Source of the DNA: Tritonibacter aquimaris
GTDB taxonomy: Bacteria; Pseudomonadota; Alphaproteobacteria; Rhodobacterales; Rhodobacteraceae
Length of the DNA stretch: 64,000 nucleotides
Direction of reading: 5' to 3'
NCBI RefSeq assembly: GCF_009617595.1
Contig: NZ_WIXK01000007.1
Span: 92,760 to 156,759, forward strand
Shown here piece by piece: positions 18,281 to 26,852 of this stretch; position 1 is the first letter of the stretch; each line of letters begins with the position of its first letter. The notes under the pieces are model-generated. The model was not told where the DNA came from. It ran no database searches and worked only from the letters and a program-made list of their open reading frames with translations. Both the position numbers and the translations under genes were made by a program.

Positions 18281-19599
18281 GCCATATTTTTCCACGCCAT
18301 TGTCACAAGAAGCTTCCAACCGTGTCTTATGGGGATGGGGTGTTTCTGGTGGACCAGAACGGCAAACGCTACTTTGATGGATCCGGCGGTGCGGCGGTGT
18401 CCTGTCTGGGGCATTCCGATGCCAAGGTCACAGCCGCGATTAAGGCGCAGCTTGATCAGGTTGCATTTGCCCACACGGGTTTTATGACATCCCAGCCCGC
18501 CGAAGCGCTTGCAGATAAGCTGATTGCGCATGCGCCAAAGAGGCTCGATCGGGTGTATCTGGTCTCTGGCGGATCGGAAGCAATGGAAAGCGCGCTCAAA
18601 CTCGCGCGTCAGTATTTTGTTGAACGCAGCCAACCGCAGCGTCGTCATGTGATTGCACGGCAGCAGAGCTATCACGGCAATACGCTGGGGGTGCTCGCAA
18701 CGGGCGGCAATCAGTGGCGCCGGGAGCAATTTAGCCCACTTCTTATTGAAACCCACCACATCTCTCCCTGCTATGCCTATCGTGGTCAAAAGCCGGGCGA
18801 GAGTGAATTTGAATATGGTCAGCGTGTTGCAAATGAGCTTGCTGATAAGATCGAAGAACTTGGCGCTGAAAACGTCATGGCCTTTGTTGCAGAGCCGGTT
18901 GTGGGGGCCACCGCAGGTGCGGTGCCGCCGGTTGAGGGCTATTTCAAACGGGTGCGTGAAATTTGCGATCAAAACGGCGTGCTCCTTATCCTGGATGAGG
19001 TCATGTGCGGCATGGGGCGCACTGGAACTTTGTTCGCTTGTGAGCAAGACGAGATTGCACCTGATATCTGCGCCGTAGCCAAGGGACTTGGCGCGGGGTA
19101 TCAGCCGATTGGTGCGATGCTGTGTTCCGCAGAAATCTATGATGCGGTGGCAGATGGCAGTGGTTTTTTCCAGCATGGCCATACTTATATCGGGCATCCG
19201 GTTGCCGCGGCTGCCTCGCTTGCGGTCTTAGAGCGGCTGATTGATGATCGCGTAGCAGAGCGGGTCGTTCCGATGGGGCAAAAGCTACATGCGGCCCTGG
19301 AGGATACATTTGGCAATCATCCCCATGTTGGTGACATTCGTGGGCGTGGCCTGTTTCTGGGGTTGGAGCTGGTCGAGGATCGCGACAGCAAGCAACCCTT
19401 TGCGCCAGAGCGACAGCTGGCCGCAAAGATCAAGGCGGCGGCCTTTGAGGCGGGGCTGATCTGTTATCCAATGGGAGGAACCATTGATGGAAGAACAGGC
19501 GCGCATATCTTGTTGGCCCCTCCCTTCATTATGGAGGACGCGCATATCGATTTGATCGTGGGAACGCTGCAATGCGCACTTGAGACTGCGCTCATCTAA
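18277..19599 (+). CDS. Class III pyridoxal-phosphate aminotransferase
   Basis: This 440-residue fold-type I enzyme has SGGSEAMESALKLARQYF (cofactor phosphate site), ILDEVMCGMGRTG (Asp that pairs with the pyridine nitrogen) and AVAKGLGAGYQPIGAM (Schiff-base lysine). Members transfer an amino group from an omega- or beta-amino group to a keto acid. The ATGA overlap with the BKACE gene argues that both act on the same metabolite. The simplest reading is that this enzyme makes the beta-keto acid that BKACE cleaves. Family resemblance to diaminobutyrate and beta-alanine transaminases does not settle the substrate. Confidence 0.88.
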   Translation: MSHIFPRHCHKKLPTVSYGDGVFLVDQNGKRYFDGSGGAAVSCLGHSDAKVTAAIKAQLDQVAFAHTGFMTSQPAEALADKLIAHAPKRLDRVYLVSGGSEAMESALKLARQYFVERSQPQRRHVIARQQSYHGNTLGVLATGGNQWRREQFSPLLIETHHISPCYAYRGQKPGESEFEYGQRVANELADKIEELGAENVMAFVAEPVVGATAGAVPPVEGYFKRVREICDQNGVLLILDEVMCGMGRTGTLFACEQDEIAPDICAVAKGLGAGYQPIGAMLCSAEIYDAVADGSGFFQHGHTYIGHPVAAAASLAVLERLIDDRVAERVVPMGQKLHAALEDTFGNHPHVGDIRGRGLFLGLELVEDRDSKQPFAPERQLAAKIKAAAFEAGLICYPMGGTIDGRTGAHILLAPPFIMEDAHIDLIVGTLQCALETALI

Positions 19600-19944
19600 A
19601 GCACCGCAATTGTCCGGCGAGCCGGGCAATTGCTAGGGATGCAGCCGGTACCGGAACCCGCTTTTGTGCAAAGCTTAACGCAAGGCGAGCTCCGGTTTTG
19701 TGTTGCCGGGCGAACGTTTTGAATGATGTCGGAACGAATTTGAGGCTTTACGCTGTGAGTTTCACCTCGGCATCCAGCGGAGCGCGCCAGGCATAGAATT
19801 TTGGCCCGCTGGCGAAATTTCAGGCATGAAGAGTGTCCAGCAGTCGCTATCCATTTGATCTGATTTGTAGTTCTCCATGTTTTGTTTCATCAGATGGCGC
19901 ATGGCGGTATAGTTTGTGCATGGTCAATTCGAAGGACATGTCTG
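19600..19944. other. Intergenic region with hairpin
   Basis: A hairpin at 19606-19633 (GCAATTGTCCGGC / GCCGGGCAATTGC, one G-T pair) lies just after the aminotransferase stop but has no T-run. On the minus strand, the stretch near 19740-19820 reads as a short protein-like tail (KFYAWRAPLDAEVKLTA then stop) without an upstream gene. It may be a gene remnant like those that follow, but I could not identify it. Confidence 0.4.
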
Positions 19945-20402
19945 TTGCAGAAAAATACGCCAACTTCGCAAACGAATGACTCGGACAGGCAGATACCGGT
20001 TCAATTGCGCCTCCACGATGCCGACCTGAAACTGTTGCAAGTCTTTGCCCATGTCGCTGACGCAGGCGGGCTTTCCCCGGCGCAATACGGGCTGAACATG
20101 AGCCTTTCGGCGATCAGCGCGGCGATTTCGAACCTGGAAACCCGGATGGGATTTCGGCTGTGTGAACGCGGCCGCGGCGGGTTCCAGCTGACGGAAGGCG
20201 GCAAGCTTGCTAGCCATGGATTGAACGCGGCGAGCTAAAGTCTTTATTGCCGGAAGTTTACGCTTATGACACGGACATCAAGATGGTCAGCTGCAAAAGG
20301 GCCGACGACAAGCGGGTGGATCTTTTTCTGCAGACACTGGCGGCTTTCCAAACCTGGCCTGCATACTTTTGCGCTGCCGAAGTTTACTTCTCAAAAAACT
20401 GA
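19945..20402 (+). pseudogene. LysR-family regulator, internally deleted remnant
   Basis: Residues from LRLHDADLKLLQVFAHVADA to RLCERGRGGFQLTEGG form a typical LysR helix-turn-helix. The frame then degenerates and stops at 20236-20238, giving under 100 residues where about 300 are expected. Downstream in another frame (20283-20402), KRADDKRVDLFLQTLAAF reads like the C-terminal end of the same type of protein. This suggests a large internal deletion with a frameshift rather than simple truncation. A TTG start at 19945 preceded by AAGGA is likely. It lies directly upstream of the eutB remnant, so it was probably the local regulator. Confidence 0.65.
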
Positions 20403-20543
20403 TTTTTTGTAGGTTTTACGCCTGCCATGCTGTCGGAAAGAATTTTCCGGCGGCACTGAAAAGAAAGCTCTGAGCTTGAATTGCCCTGAACGACCCTTCT
20501 TGGTGGCTGTGCTGCGCAGGGGTTTGGATGCGGGGGCGCTGGT

Positions 20544-21143
20544 ATGACTTTGCCCAGCAGCTACGTCTCGCTTCAGGACATCATGCAATCTGCGCAGCGG
20601 ATTGCACCGGTTGTGCGCAAGACACCGCTGGTCTTCTCAGAGGCGCTGTCAGAACGGGCCGGGTTTGAGATCTGGCTAAAGCTTGAGAACCTGCAAACCA
20701 CCGGCAGCTTTAAGCTGCGGGGGGCGTCGAACCGCATCCTTCAGCTCAGCAGTGAGGAGAAGGCGCGGGTGGTTGTGTGTTCGCTGTGCCCTGAGAACAA
20801 ACGTCAGGCGATGCGTGATCTTGGTGCCGAGGTGATCGTGCTTGGCGATACCCAGGACGAAGCTCAGGCCCATGCGGACCAGCTGATCGAAACCCGCGGC
20901 TATACCTGGGCTGATCCGTATGATGACCTGCATGTGATTGCCGGGCAGGGCACAATTGCGCTGGAAACTCTGAGCAAGCGACCGGATACGGACATGATTG
21001 TCGCGCCTTTATCGGGCGGCGGGCTGCTCTCGGGCATTGCGCTGGCGGCCAAATCGGTTTCGCCTGCGATCTCAGTGGTCGGCGCATCGATGGAGGTCGA
21101 ACCTGGCATGGCGCGCGCGGTCTATAACGCGGCTGCGGCCTGA
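20544..21143 (+). pseudogene. eutB: EutB-like hydroxyectoine utilisation dehydratase, internally deleted
   Basis: The product resembles the threonine-dehydratase-like EutB of ectoine/hydroxyectoine catabolism: LWLKLENL-type start, KLENLQTTGSFKLRGASNRI with the cofactor lysine, and VAPLSGGGLLSGIALA (phosphate loop). It is only 199 residues against about 320-330. The block between EEKARVVV and PENKRQAMRDLGAEV is missing about 25 residues, including the Ser-Thr-Gly-Asn-His-Gly cofactor motif. The chain also ends about 110 residues early at YNAAAA. Both lesions should abolish activity. It lies in line with the aminotransferase remnant and eutC. Confidence 0.72.
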
Positions 21144-21165
21144 ACTGCGAATTTAGGAGAACCTC

Positions 21166-21739
21166 ATGGAAATCAGACCTTTTGGCGTTGAAATGTGGAT
21201 GAATGAGTTCGAGACCAAATGCGAACTCAATCTTGCGGAAACCTGCGTACAGTCGATCTCGCTGGGCGAATTGTTCGAGAGGTCGGGGCAGCACGACCTA
21301 CCAGCAGCATTACTCCATTCCTGAAAGCATCGGTGCAGACATCGAATTGCTGCATCTGAAGCCTGAGAACGGTTTTCTCCCGGATCTGGATGAGCTGCTG
21401 GCCGCCATGGCACTGGAGAACCGGGACAAGATCCTGAAACGCTCGCGCCGGATTACCCGCGAGAACCTGCAGATCGTCAAAGACTGGATTGCGGATGAGC
21501 CGCTGATCAGCTGGGTCGAGCCGAACTCCGGCACCACGGCGCTGCTGAAATATGATCTGGCGATGTCCTCGCGCGATCTTTGTGTGGCGTTGCTTCAGGA
21601 GGATGGGGTGATGCTGACCCCCGGCAGCGCGTTGGATATGGAAGGCTGGCTGCGGCTTGGCTACACCAACCCAACGGCAGATCTGACAGCTGGTCTGGCC
21701 AAATTCTCGGGCTTCCTGGCACGTCACGGCAACGGTTGA
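21166..21739 (+). pseudogene. Class I/II aminotransferase remnant with two internal deletions
   Basis: The ATG at 21166, preceded by AGGAGA, opens a frame reading MEIRPFGVEMWMNEFETKCE as in class I/II PLP aminotransferases. It stops early because of a junction near 21293. The sequence resumes in another frame as TYQQHYSIPESIGADIELLH, so about 80 residues are missing. A second, in-frame junction joins DLDELLA to AMALENRDKIL (about 21405), removing the region that holds the catalytic lysine. The C-terminal part (SGTTALLKYDLAMSSRDLCV to the stop at 21739) is intact. No active enzyme can be made. Confidence 0.72.
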
Positions 21740-21748
21740 GCCGCGGCT

Positions 21749-22708
21749 ATGATCCAGCTTGATAAAGCGCAGATCCAGGACCTGTTCGACTTTGAAACCG
21801 CTGTTGATGCGGTGCGGGCGGCCTATGTTGCTTTTGCGCAAGGGCGCGTGCAAACGCCCCCGGTCACCTATCTGGGCTTTCCGGAGGTGGCCGGGGATTG
21901 CCATGTGAAATCCGGCCATATCGCTGGCGACGGTGCCTTTGTCATCAAGATTGCGACCGGGTTTTACAACAATCCTGCCCAGGGGCTGCCCAGCTCCAAT
22001 GGGATGAACCTGGTGCTCTCTGCCGAAACCGGCGCGCCGCTGGCGCTTTTGCAGGACGAGGGCTGGCTGACCGATATCCGCACGGGGATCGGCGGTGCGC
22101 TGGCGACCCACGCGCTTGCTGTTGCAGGATTTGAACGGTTTCTGATCGTCGGAACCGGCTTGCAGGCCCGCCATCAGGCACAGTGCCTGCAGCAACTGGT
22201 CCCGGACCGGCGGCTGGCGTTCTCCATTTGGGGACGGGATGCACAAAAAGCCAAAGCGGTTGCACAGGATCTTACAGCCGCCGGGCTGCTGGCGCAAAAC
22301 ACCGAGGATCTGCCCACCGCTTGCAAGGCTGCGCAGGCGATAGTTGCCACGACACCCGCGCAACGCCATTTGATCGCCAGGGATTGGATCGGGCCCGGTA
22401 CCCACATCACGGCTATCGGCGCCGATTGCCCGGATAAGCAGGAATTGGAGGCCGAGCTGACGGCCCATGCGGATCTTCTGGTCTGTGACTCACCGGAACA
22501 GGCGCTTGATCACGGGGAGTTCCAGACACTGCACAAAAGCGGCCGTTTGACCGAAGCAGATGTCGTGACACTTGGAGATATCCTGTCCCGGGATCATCAG
22601 GGGCGTCTAAACAGCTCTCAGATCACAATCGCGGATCTCACGGGGCTTGCTGCGCAGGACATCGCCATATCCCAGGCTACTTTGAAAAAGCTGTCAGCAT
22701 TTGAATAG
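21749..22708 (+). CDS. eutC: EutC-like protein of the ornithine cyclodeaminase/mu-crystallin family
   Basis: This 319-residue protein appears complete. It has FVIKIATGFYNNPAQGLPSS (family substrate region), a Rossmann-type FLIVGTGLQARHQAQCLQ and TDIRTGIGGALATHALA. EutC belongs to this family and sits next to EutB in ectoine utilisation loci, which is why I choose that name; family members in general are imine reductases or cyclodeaminases. It begins nine bases after the aminotransferase remnant, with only a weak ribosome site. It is the only undamaged gene of the eut remnant, so its in vivo role is doubtful. Confidence 0.75.
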   Translation: MIQLDKAQIQDLFDFETAVDAVRAAYVAFAQGRVQTPPVTYLGFPEVAGDCHVKSGHIAGDGAFVIKIATGFYNNPAQGLPSSNGMNLVLSAETGAPLALLQDEGWLTDIRTGIGGALATHALAVAGFERFLIVGTGLQARHQAQCLQQLVPDRRLAFSIWGRDAQKAKAVAQDLTAAGLLAQNTEDLPTACKAAQAIVATTPAQRHLIARDWIGPGTHITAIGADCPDKQELEAELTAHADLLVCDSPEQALDHGEFQTLHKSGRLTEADVVTLGDILSRDHQGRLNSSQITIADLTGLAAQDIAISQATLKKLSAFE

Positions 22709-23182
22709 TTTTTAGGCTACGCGACCACAACGTCATGCCCTGAGAGCTGTGCTGTTGGCCGTCTATTGCCCCGGGTAGAAATCACCGGGGGACGCAGTTT
22801 TGAGAACGCGTCATATCAGCCAGAGCTGTTTGCCCAGCTCTGTGGAGTGCGTGCCGATCCATGCAATCTGGGGGTCTTTGTTGCGGCCGACGATGAGGAA
22901 CGTCGCAGGGTGAGTGCAAGAGGGCAGCCTGACCGAAAAAAGTTGGAATGCCAGTTGCAATACGATCCTGCGTCGTCTGCAACCTCTGCTTCAGCGTTGG
23001 AATAAGTGTGCGCAACGCTTCTGGCAGGCGGATGGCCAACCCTATCCTAAACCACGCGATGCTATGCGTGATATGATTGCGGAAATCGTTGTACCCCCCA
23101 CAGAAGAAGGCGGTATGCCCATAGAAGTCAGAGAGCGCGTTAGCGATCTGATCTCTAACTGTTCCAAAATCTTGGGGTTTGG
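22709..23182. other. Region between eutC and tRNA-Met, possible recombinase remnant
   Basis: No complete gene. In the frame open to 23204, the stretch at about 23058-23150 reads RDAMRDMIAEIVVPPTEEGG and continues PIEVRERVSDLI. This resembles the C-terminal end of large serine recombinases, preceded by a charged helical segment in a shifting frame. If right, it is a broken recombinase lying against the tRNA gene. The similarity is short and I hold it lightly. The frame continues into the tRNA, so it is not an intact gene. Confidence 0.3.
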
Positions 23183-23259
23183 TGGTAGCGGAGGAGGGAC
23201 TTGAACCCCCGACACGCGGATTATGATTCCGCTGCTCTAACCAGCTGAGCTACTCCGCC
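23183..23259 (-). tRNA. tRNA-Met (anticodon CAT)
   Basis: On the minus strand the 77-base sequence runs from GGCGGAGTAGCTCAGCTGG to CCTCCGCTACCA, with CCA encoded. The anticodon loop reads GCGGAATCATAATCCGC, giving CAT. The T-arm GGGGGTTCAAGTCCC and D-arm are canonical. The acceptor stem pairs with a G-T at the first position. The shape fits an elongator tRNA-Met; a CAT anticodon could also be tRNA-Ile2 after lysidine modification, which I consider less likely. Confidence 0.93.
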
Positions 23260-23433
23260 ACATTGGCAATCACTGCAACACTCTGTGTCTTAATGACTGT
23301 GTGGAGGCGATTTAAGGGTTGGGGCGAGAACGGTCAAGCGAGAAATGAAAGAAAAACAAATTTTCTTTTGCTAAATCCAATGCGCCTAGGAAAAGCTCTT
23401 ATTTCTGAGGGTTTTACCTCAAGGTTCGGCTCT

Positions 23434-23468
23434 AAAAAAATGCCGCCCGGTTGGGGCGGCATTTGGGT
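23434..23468 (-). terminator. Terminator of trpS
   Basis: Read on the minus strand, AATGCCGCCCC, a short loop, then GGGCGGCATTTTTTT forms a strong hairpin with a T-run, eight bases past the trpS stop. Confidence 0.9.
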
Positions 23469-23475
23469 TGTTCAT

Positions 23476-24504
23476 TTAAACTTCGACTGGTGGAACCATA
23501 CCCATGATTTCATAGGTTTTACGCAGGATCGGCGCGGTGATTGTCCGGGCGCGCTCTGAGCCGCGGGTCAGGATCTTGTCGATTTCATCCTGGTTTTCCA
23601 TCAGGCGGGCCATCTCGGTTGTGATCGGTGACATCTTTGCGACCGCAAGCTCTGCCAGCATTGGTTTGAACTCTGAGAACTGTCTGCCGCCCACATCTGC
23701 CAGCACGTCCTCAACGCTTTGATTGTTCATCGCCGCATAGATATTGATGAGGTTGCGTGCCTCTGGGCGCTCTTCCAAGCCTGCTGCCTCGGACGGCAAC
23801 GCCTCCGGGTCGGTTTTGGCCTTGCGGATCTTTTTGGCGATGGTGTCAGCGTCATCGGTCAAGTTGATGCGGCTCGCGTCAGAGGGATCAGATTTTGACA
23901 TCTTTTTGGATCCATCGCGCAGTGACATTACGCGGGTGGCAGCGCCTTCAATCACCGGCTCAGTGATTGGGAAGAAATCGACACCATAGTCATGGTTGAA
24001 CTTGGTTGCGATATCGCGTGTCAGTTCAAGGTGTTGTTTCTGATCTTCGCCCACGGGAACATGTGTCGCGTGATAGGTCAGAATATCCGCCGCCATCAGC
24101 GCAGGATAGGCAAACAGGCCAAGTGACGCGTTTTGGGCGTTCTTGCCTGCCTTATCTTTGAACTGGGTCATGCGCTGCATCCAGCCCATACGGGCAATGC
24201 AGTTGAACACCCAGGCAAGCTGCGCGTGCTCTGGAACCTGGCTTTGGTTGATCAGGATTGATTTCTCAGGATCAAGACCGGAGGCAATAAAACCCGCGCA
24301 CAGTTCACGGGTGGATTTTTTCAGATCCGTCGGATCCTGCCAAACTGTGATCGCATGCAGGTCCACCATGCAGAAAATAGATTCCACATCGCGGTCCTGC
24401 CAATCCACAAACCGCTTCAATGCGCCCAAGTAGTTGCCCAGGTGCAGGTTGCCCGAAGGCTGGATGCCCGAAAAGACGCGCGGGGTGAAGCTGGTTTCGC
24501 TCAT
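23476..24504 (-). CDS. trpS: Tryptophan--tRNA ligase
   Basis: This class Ic synthetase charges tRNA-Trp. At 342 residues it is of normal length. The HIGH-type motif is in [19 protein letters not shown] near the N-terminus. The KMSKS loop is exact ([10 protein letters not shown]). I use the ATG at 24502-24504 ([10 protein letters not shown]), preceded by GGGAG; the frame is open ten codons further up. It has its own terminator and is divergent from the rhomboid-like gene. Confidence 0.96.
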   Translation of the reverse strand: MSETSFTPRVFSGIQPSGNLHLGNYLGALKRFVDWQDRDVESIFCMVDLHAITVWQDPTDLKKSTRELCAGFIASGLDPEKSILINQSQVPEHAQLAWVFNCIARMGWMQRMTQFKDKAGKNAQNASLGLFAYPALMAADILTYHATHVPVGEDQKQHLELTRDIATKFNHDYGVDFFPITEPVIEGAATRVMSLRDGSKKMSKSDPSDASRINLTDDADTIAKKIRKAKTDPEALPSEAAGLEERPEARNLINIYAAMNNQSVEDVLADVGGRQFSEFKPMLAELAVAKMSPITTEMARLMENQDEIDKILTRGSERARTITAPILRKTYEIMGMVPPVEV

Positions 24505-24601
24505 GTCAGGAAACTCCCGTCTGGATAATTGCACCCCAGTCGCTTACCCATGGCGCACCCTATCGTCAACAGCCGAGCCAAGCGGCAGAGGAGCACAGCG
24601 G

Positions 24602-25288
24602 ATGAGTAACCCTGACATACAGTCCCCTTTCAACACCGTTCCAGCAGTGGTTGTGGCGCTGACGGTGATCATTATCGGGATTGAAGCCGCGTTTTCGCTG
24701 GGCGCGCGGGGCATCGTGGGCGGCCCAACCGCGATCGGCTGGCGGCTGGATGCGTTACAGTCCTATGCGTTCTCGCCGGATATTCTGTGGTGGATGGCTG
24801 ACACCGGGCGCTGGCCATTTGAGCATATGATGCGCTTTGTGTCTTATCTCTTTGTGCATTTGTCATTTACCCATGCGCTTTTTGTTTGCGTGTTTTTGCT
24901 GGCGCTGGGGAAGATGGTGGCTGAAGTCTTTGGTGAGCTGGCGATGCTGTTGGTGTTTCTGATCTCTGGCATTGCAGGTGCGTCTATCTACGCTTTTGTG
25001 GCACCGGGGCAGATGCCGCTGATCGGTGGTTTTCCTGCGGTCTATGGTTTGATTGGCGCGTTCACCTTTGTGCGCTGGATCGCGCTTGGGGCGGTTGGCG
25101 CGCAGCAAGCCCGTGCCTTTAGCCTGATTGGCATGCTTATGGGTGTGCAACTGGTGTTTGGGCTACTGTTTGGCAGCCGCCCGGATTGGATTGCAGATCT
25201 GGCGGGATTTGCCGTGGGCTTTGGGGTGTCGTTTTTTCTGGTGCCCGGCGGCTGGCGGCGCATCTTGGAAAAAATCCGCCGCCAGTGA
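24602..25288 (+). CDS. Rhomboid-fold membrane protein lacking catalytic residues
   Basis: About 228 residues with six or so membrane helices in rhomboid order. In active rhomboids, helix 2 carries HxxxN, helix 4 GxSG and helix 6 a histidine before GGFxxG. Here these positions read HALFV, GGFPAVYG and DLAGFAVG, so the asparagine, serine and histidine are all replaced. It therefore looks like a pseudoprotease that could bind or chaperone membrane proteins, but not cut them. The start at 24602 follows AGAGGAG. It lies between the divergent trpS and convergent murJ, with no operon partner. Confidence 0.8.
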   Translation: MSNPDIQSPFNTVPAVVVALTVIIIGIEAAFSLGARGIVGGPTAIGWRLDALQSYAFSPDILWWMADTGRWPFEHMMRFVSYLFVHLSFTHALFVCVFLLALGKMVAEVFGELAMLLVFLISGIAGASIYAFVAPGQMPLIGGFPAVYGLIGAFTFVRWIALGAVGAQQARAFSLIGMLMGVQLVFGLLFGSRPDWIADLAGFAVGFGVSFFLVPGGWRRILEKIRRQ

Positions 25289-25304
25289 CATATGTGATCA
25301 GCGA

Positions 25305-26852
25305 TCAGCCGCGTCTACGTTGCGTGGCTGATTTCATTTCGCTCAGGCGCATCGCCCCGATGAGCTGCGCTGCCGCGAAATAAACCGCGCCACCGAGCAA
25401 GATCAGCACAAGCAAGGCGAGGTAACGCCAACTGGGCAGGAAAAACAGGCTGTTGAAATGCGTATAAGCGGCAAATACAGCCGCACCCATCACCAGGGAC
25501 GCAACCAGAATGCGCCAGCAGCGGTCAAAGAACCGCTTGTCAAATTGCGCTACCTCTCCAAGGCGGCGGGCACGCCACCAGAGCAGGAGAACAATCGCCC
25601 AACCCGCCGCACTGGCTGAGATCGCAGGTGCAACCCAGCCCACATAGGGTTTTAGCCCATAAGCAAGCGCTGCGTTCACAATCATGCCAACAATCGCGAT
25701 GCGAAACGGTGTTTTGGTGTCTTCACGTGCGAAAAACAGCGGCTGTAGCACTTTTTGCAGCACAAAGGCCGGAAGCCCTACACCATAGATCGCCACCGCC
25801 AAAGCAATGGCTTGCACATCAGCGGCATCCGTTTGACCGCGCTCATACAGCACCGAGATCAACGGCAGCGGTATGGCGATAAACGCAAACGTACAGGGCA
25901 GGGTCAGCAGCAGCGAAAACTCTCCGGCGCGCGACAGCGCGTTGCGTGCGCCCAGATGATCATTGGCCCGCAATCTGCGCGACAGATCCGGCAGCAGGAC
26001 GATGCCAATTGCGATGCCAACCACACCCAAAGGCAGCTGATACAGACGGTCTGCAATGAACAGCCAGCTCAGCGCGTTTTCAATATCTGAGGCCACCCGT
26101 TGCCCAACAACCAGATTGACCTGCGTAACCCCCATCGCAAGCCCTGCAGGCACGGCGACGCGGATCATGTGGCGCATGTCATCTGTGATCCGAGGCAGCC
26201 CCGGACGAAGTTTGAAGCCCGCGCGCTCTGCCGCGACCCAGACCAGTACAAGCTGCGCAACCCCAGAAACCGGAATGGCCCAAACCAGCCATTGAATGAC
26301 ATCCGCGCCCATAACGGCGCCTGCAATCATCGCCGGAATGGCCACCACATTCAAAAGCGCCGAAGCCGCGGCTGCCGCCGCGAAATGGCCGGTGGCATTC
26401 AAAATACCAGAAAACAGCGCGGCCAGTGACATGAACAGAATATAAGGAAAGACAATCCTGCCAAAGCCAATAGTGGTGTCAAAACGGCCGTCACCAGCAC
26501 CGATGTCTGATGTGAACCAGACCATCGCAGGCATGAAGATCATCGAGACAGCCACAAGCGCTATCACCGCAGTCCCAAGCAGGTTGAACGCATCTTGCGA
26601 AAACCTCTGCGCGTCGCTGCCGTCTTCGACTTTTTTCGACAGCATTGGCACAAAGGCTGCGTTAAACGCGCCTTCGGCAAAAAAACGGCGAAACATATTG
26701 GGCAGGCGGAACGCTGCGACAAATGCATCAAACATAGGGCCGGGGCCGATATAAGCCGCGATCAGAATTTCACGCATAAAGCCAAGGATCCGGCTGACCA
26801 AGGTCCAGAAACCTACGGTCATGAAGCCGGACAACAACTTGATTGGTTTCAT
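25305..26852 (-). CDS. murJ: Lipid II flippase MurJ (MviN)
   Basis: MurJ moves the peptidoglycan precursor lipid II across the inner membrane. The 515-residue product has about 14 membrane helices, the family N-terminus (MKPIKLLSGFMTVGFWTLVS then RILGFMREILIAAYIG) and the PNMFRRFFAEGAFNAAFVP block. Its start overlaps the glnD stop by four bases (ATGA type), so it is translated together with glnD. The murJ-glnD pairing is common in alphaproteobacteria. Confidence 0.95.
   Translation of the reverse strand: MKPIKLLSGFMTVGFWTLVSRILGFMREILIAAYIGPGPMFDAFVAAFRLPNMFRRFFAEGAFNAAFVPMLSKKVEDGSDAQRFSQDAFNLLGTAVIALVAVSMIFMPAMVWFTSDIGAGDGRFDTTIGFGRIVFPYILFMSLAALFSGILNATGHFAAAAAASALLNVVAIPAMIAGAVMGADVIQWLVWAIPVSGVAQLVLVWVAAERAGFKLRPGLPRITDDMRHMIRVAVPAGLAMGVTQVNLVVGQRVASDIENALSWLFIADRLYQLPLGVVGIAIGIVLLPDLSRRLRANDHLGARNALSRAGEFSLLLTLPCTFAFIAIPLPLISVLYERGQTDAADVQAIALAVAIYGVGLPAFVLQKVLQPLFFAREDTKTPFRIAIVGMIVNAALAYGLKPYVGWVAPAISASAAGWAIVLLLWWRARRLGEVAQFDKRFFDRCWRILVASLVMGAAVFAAYTHFNSLFFLPSWRYLALLVLILLGGAVYFAAAQLIGAMRLSEMKSATQRRRG

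Noticed and set aside
22782..23039. Minus-strand open frame of 85 codons next to eutC
   Set aside because: No ribosome site or family pattern; the frame is broken and overlaps a possible remnant on the other strand.
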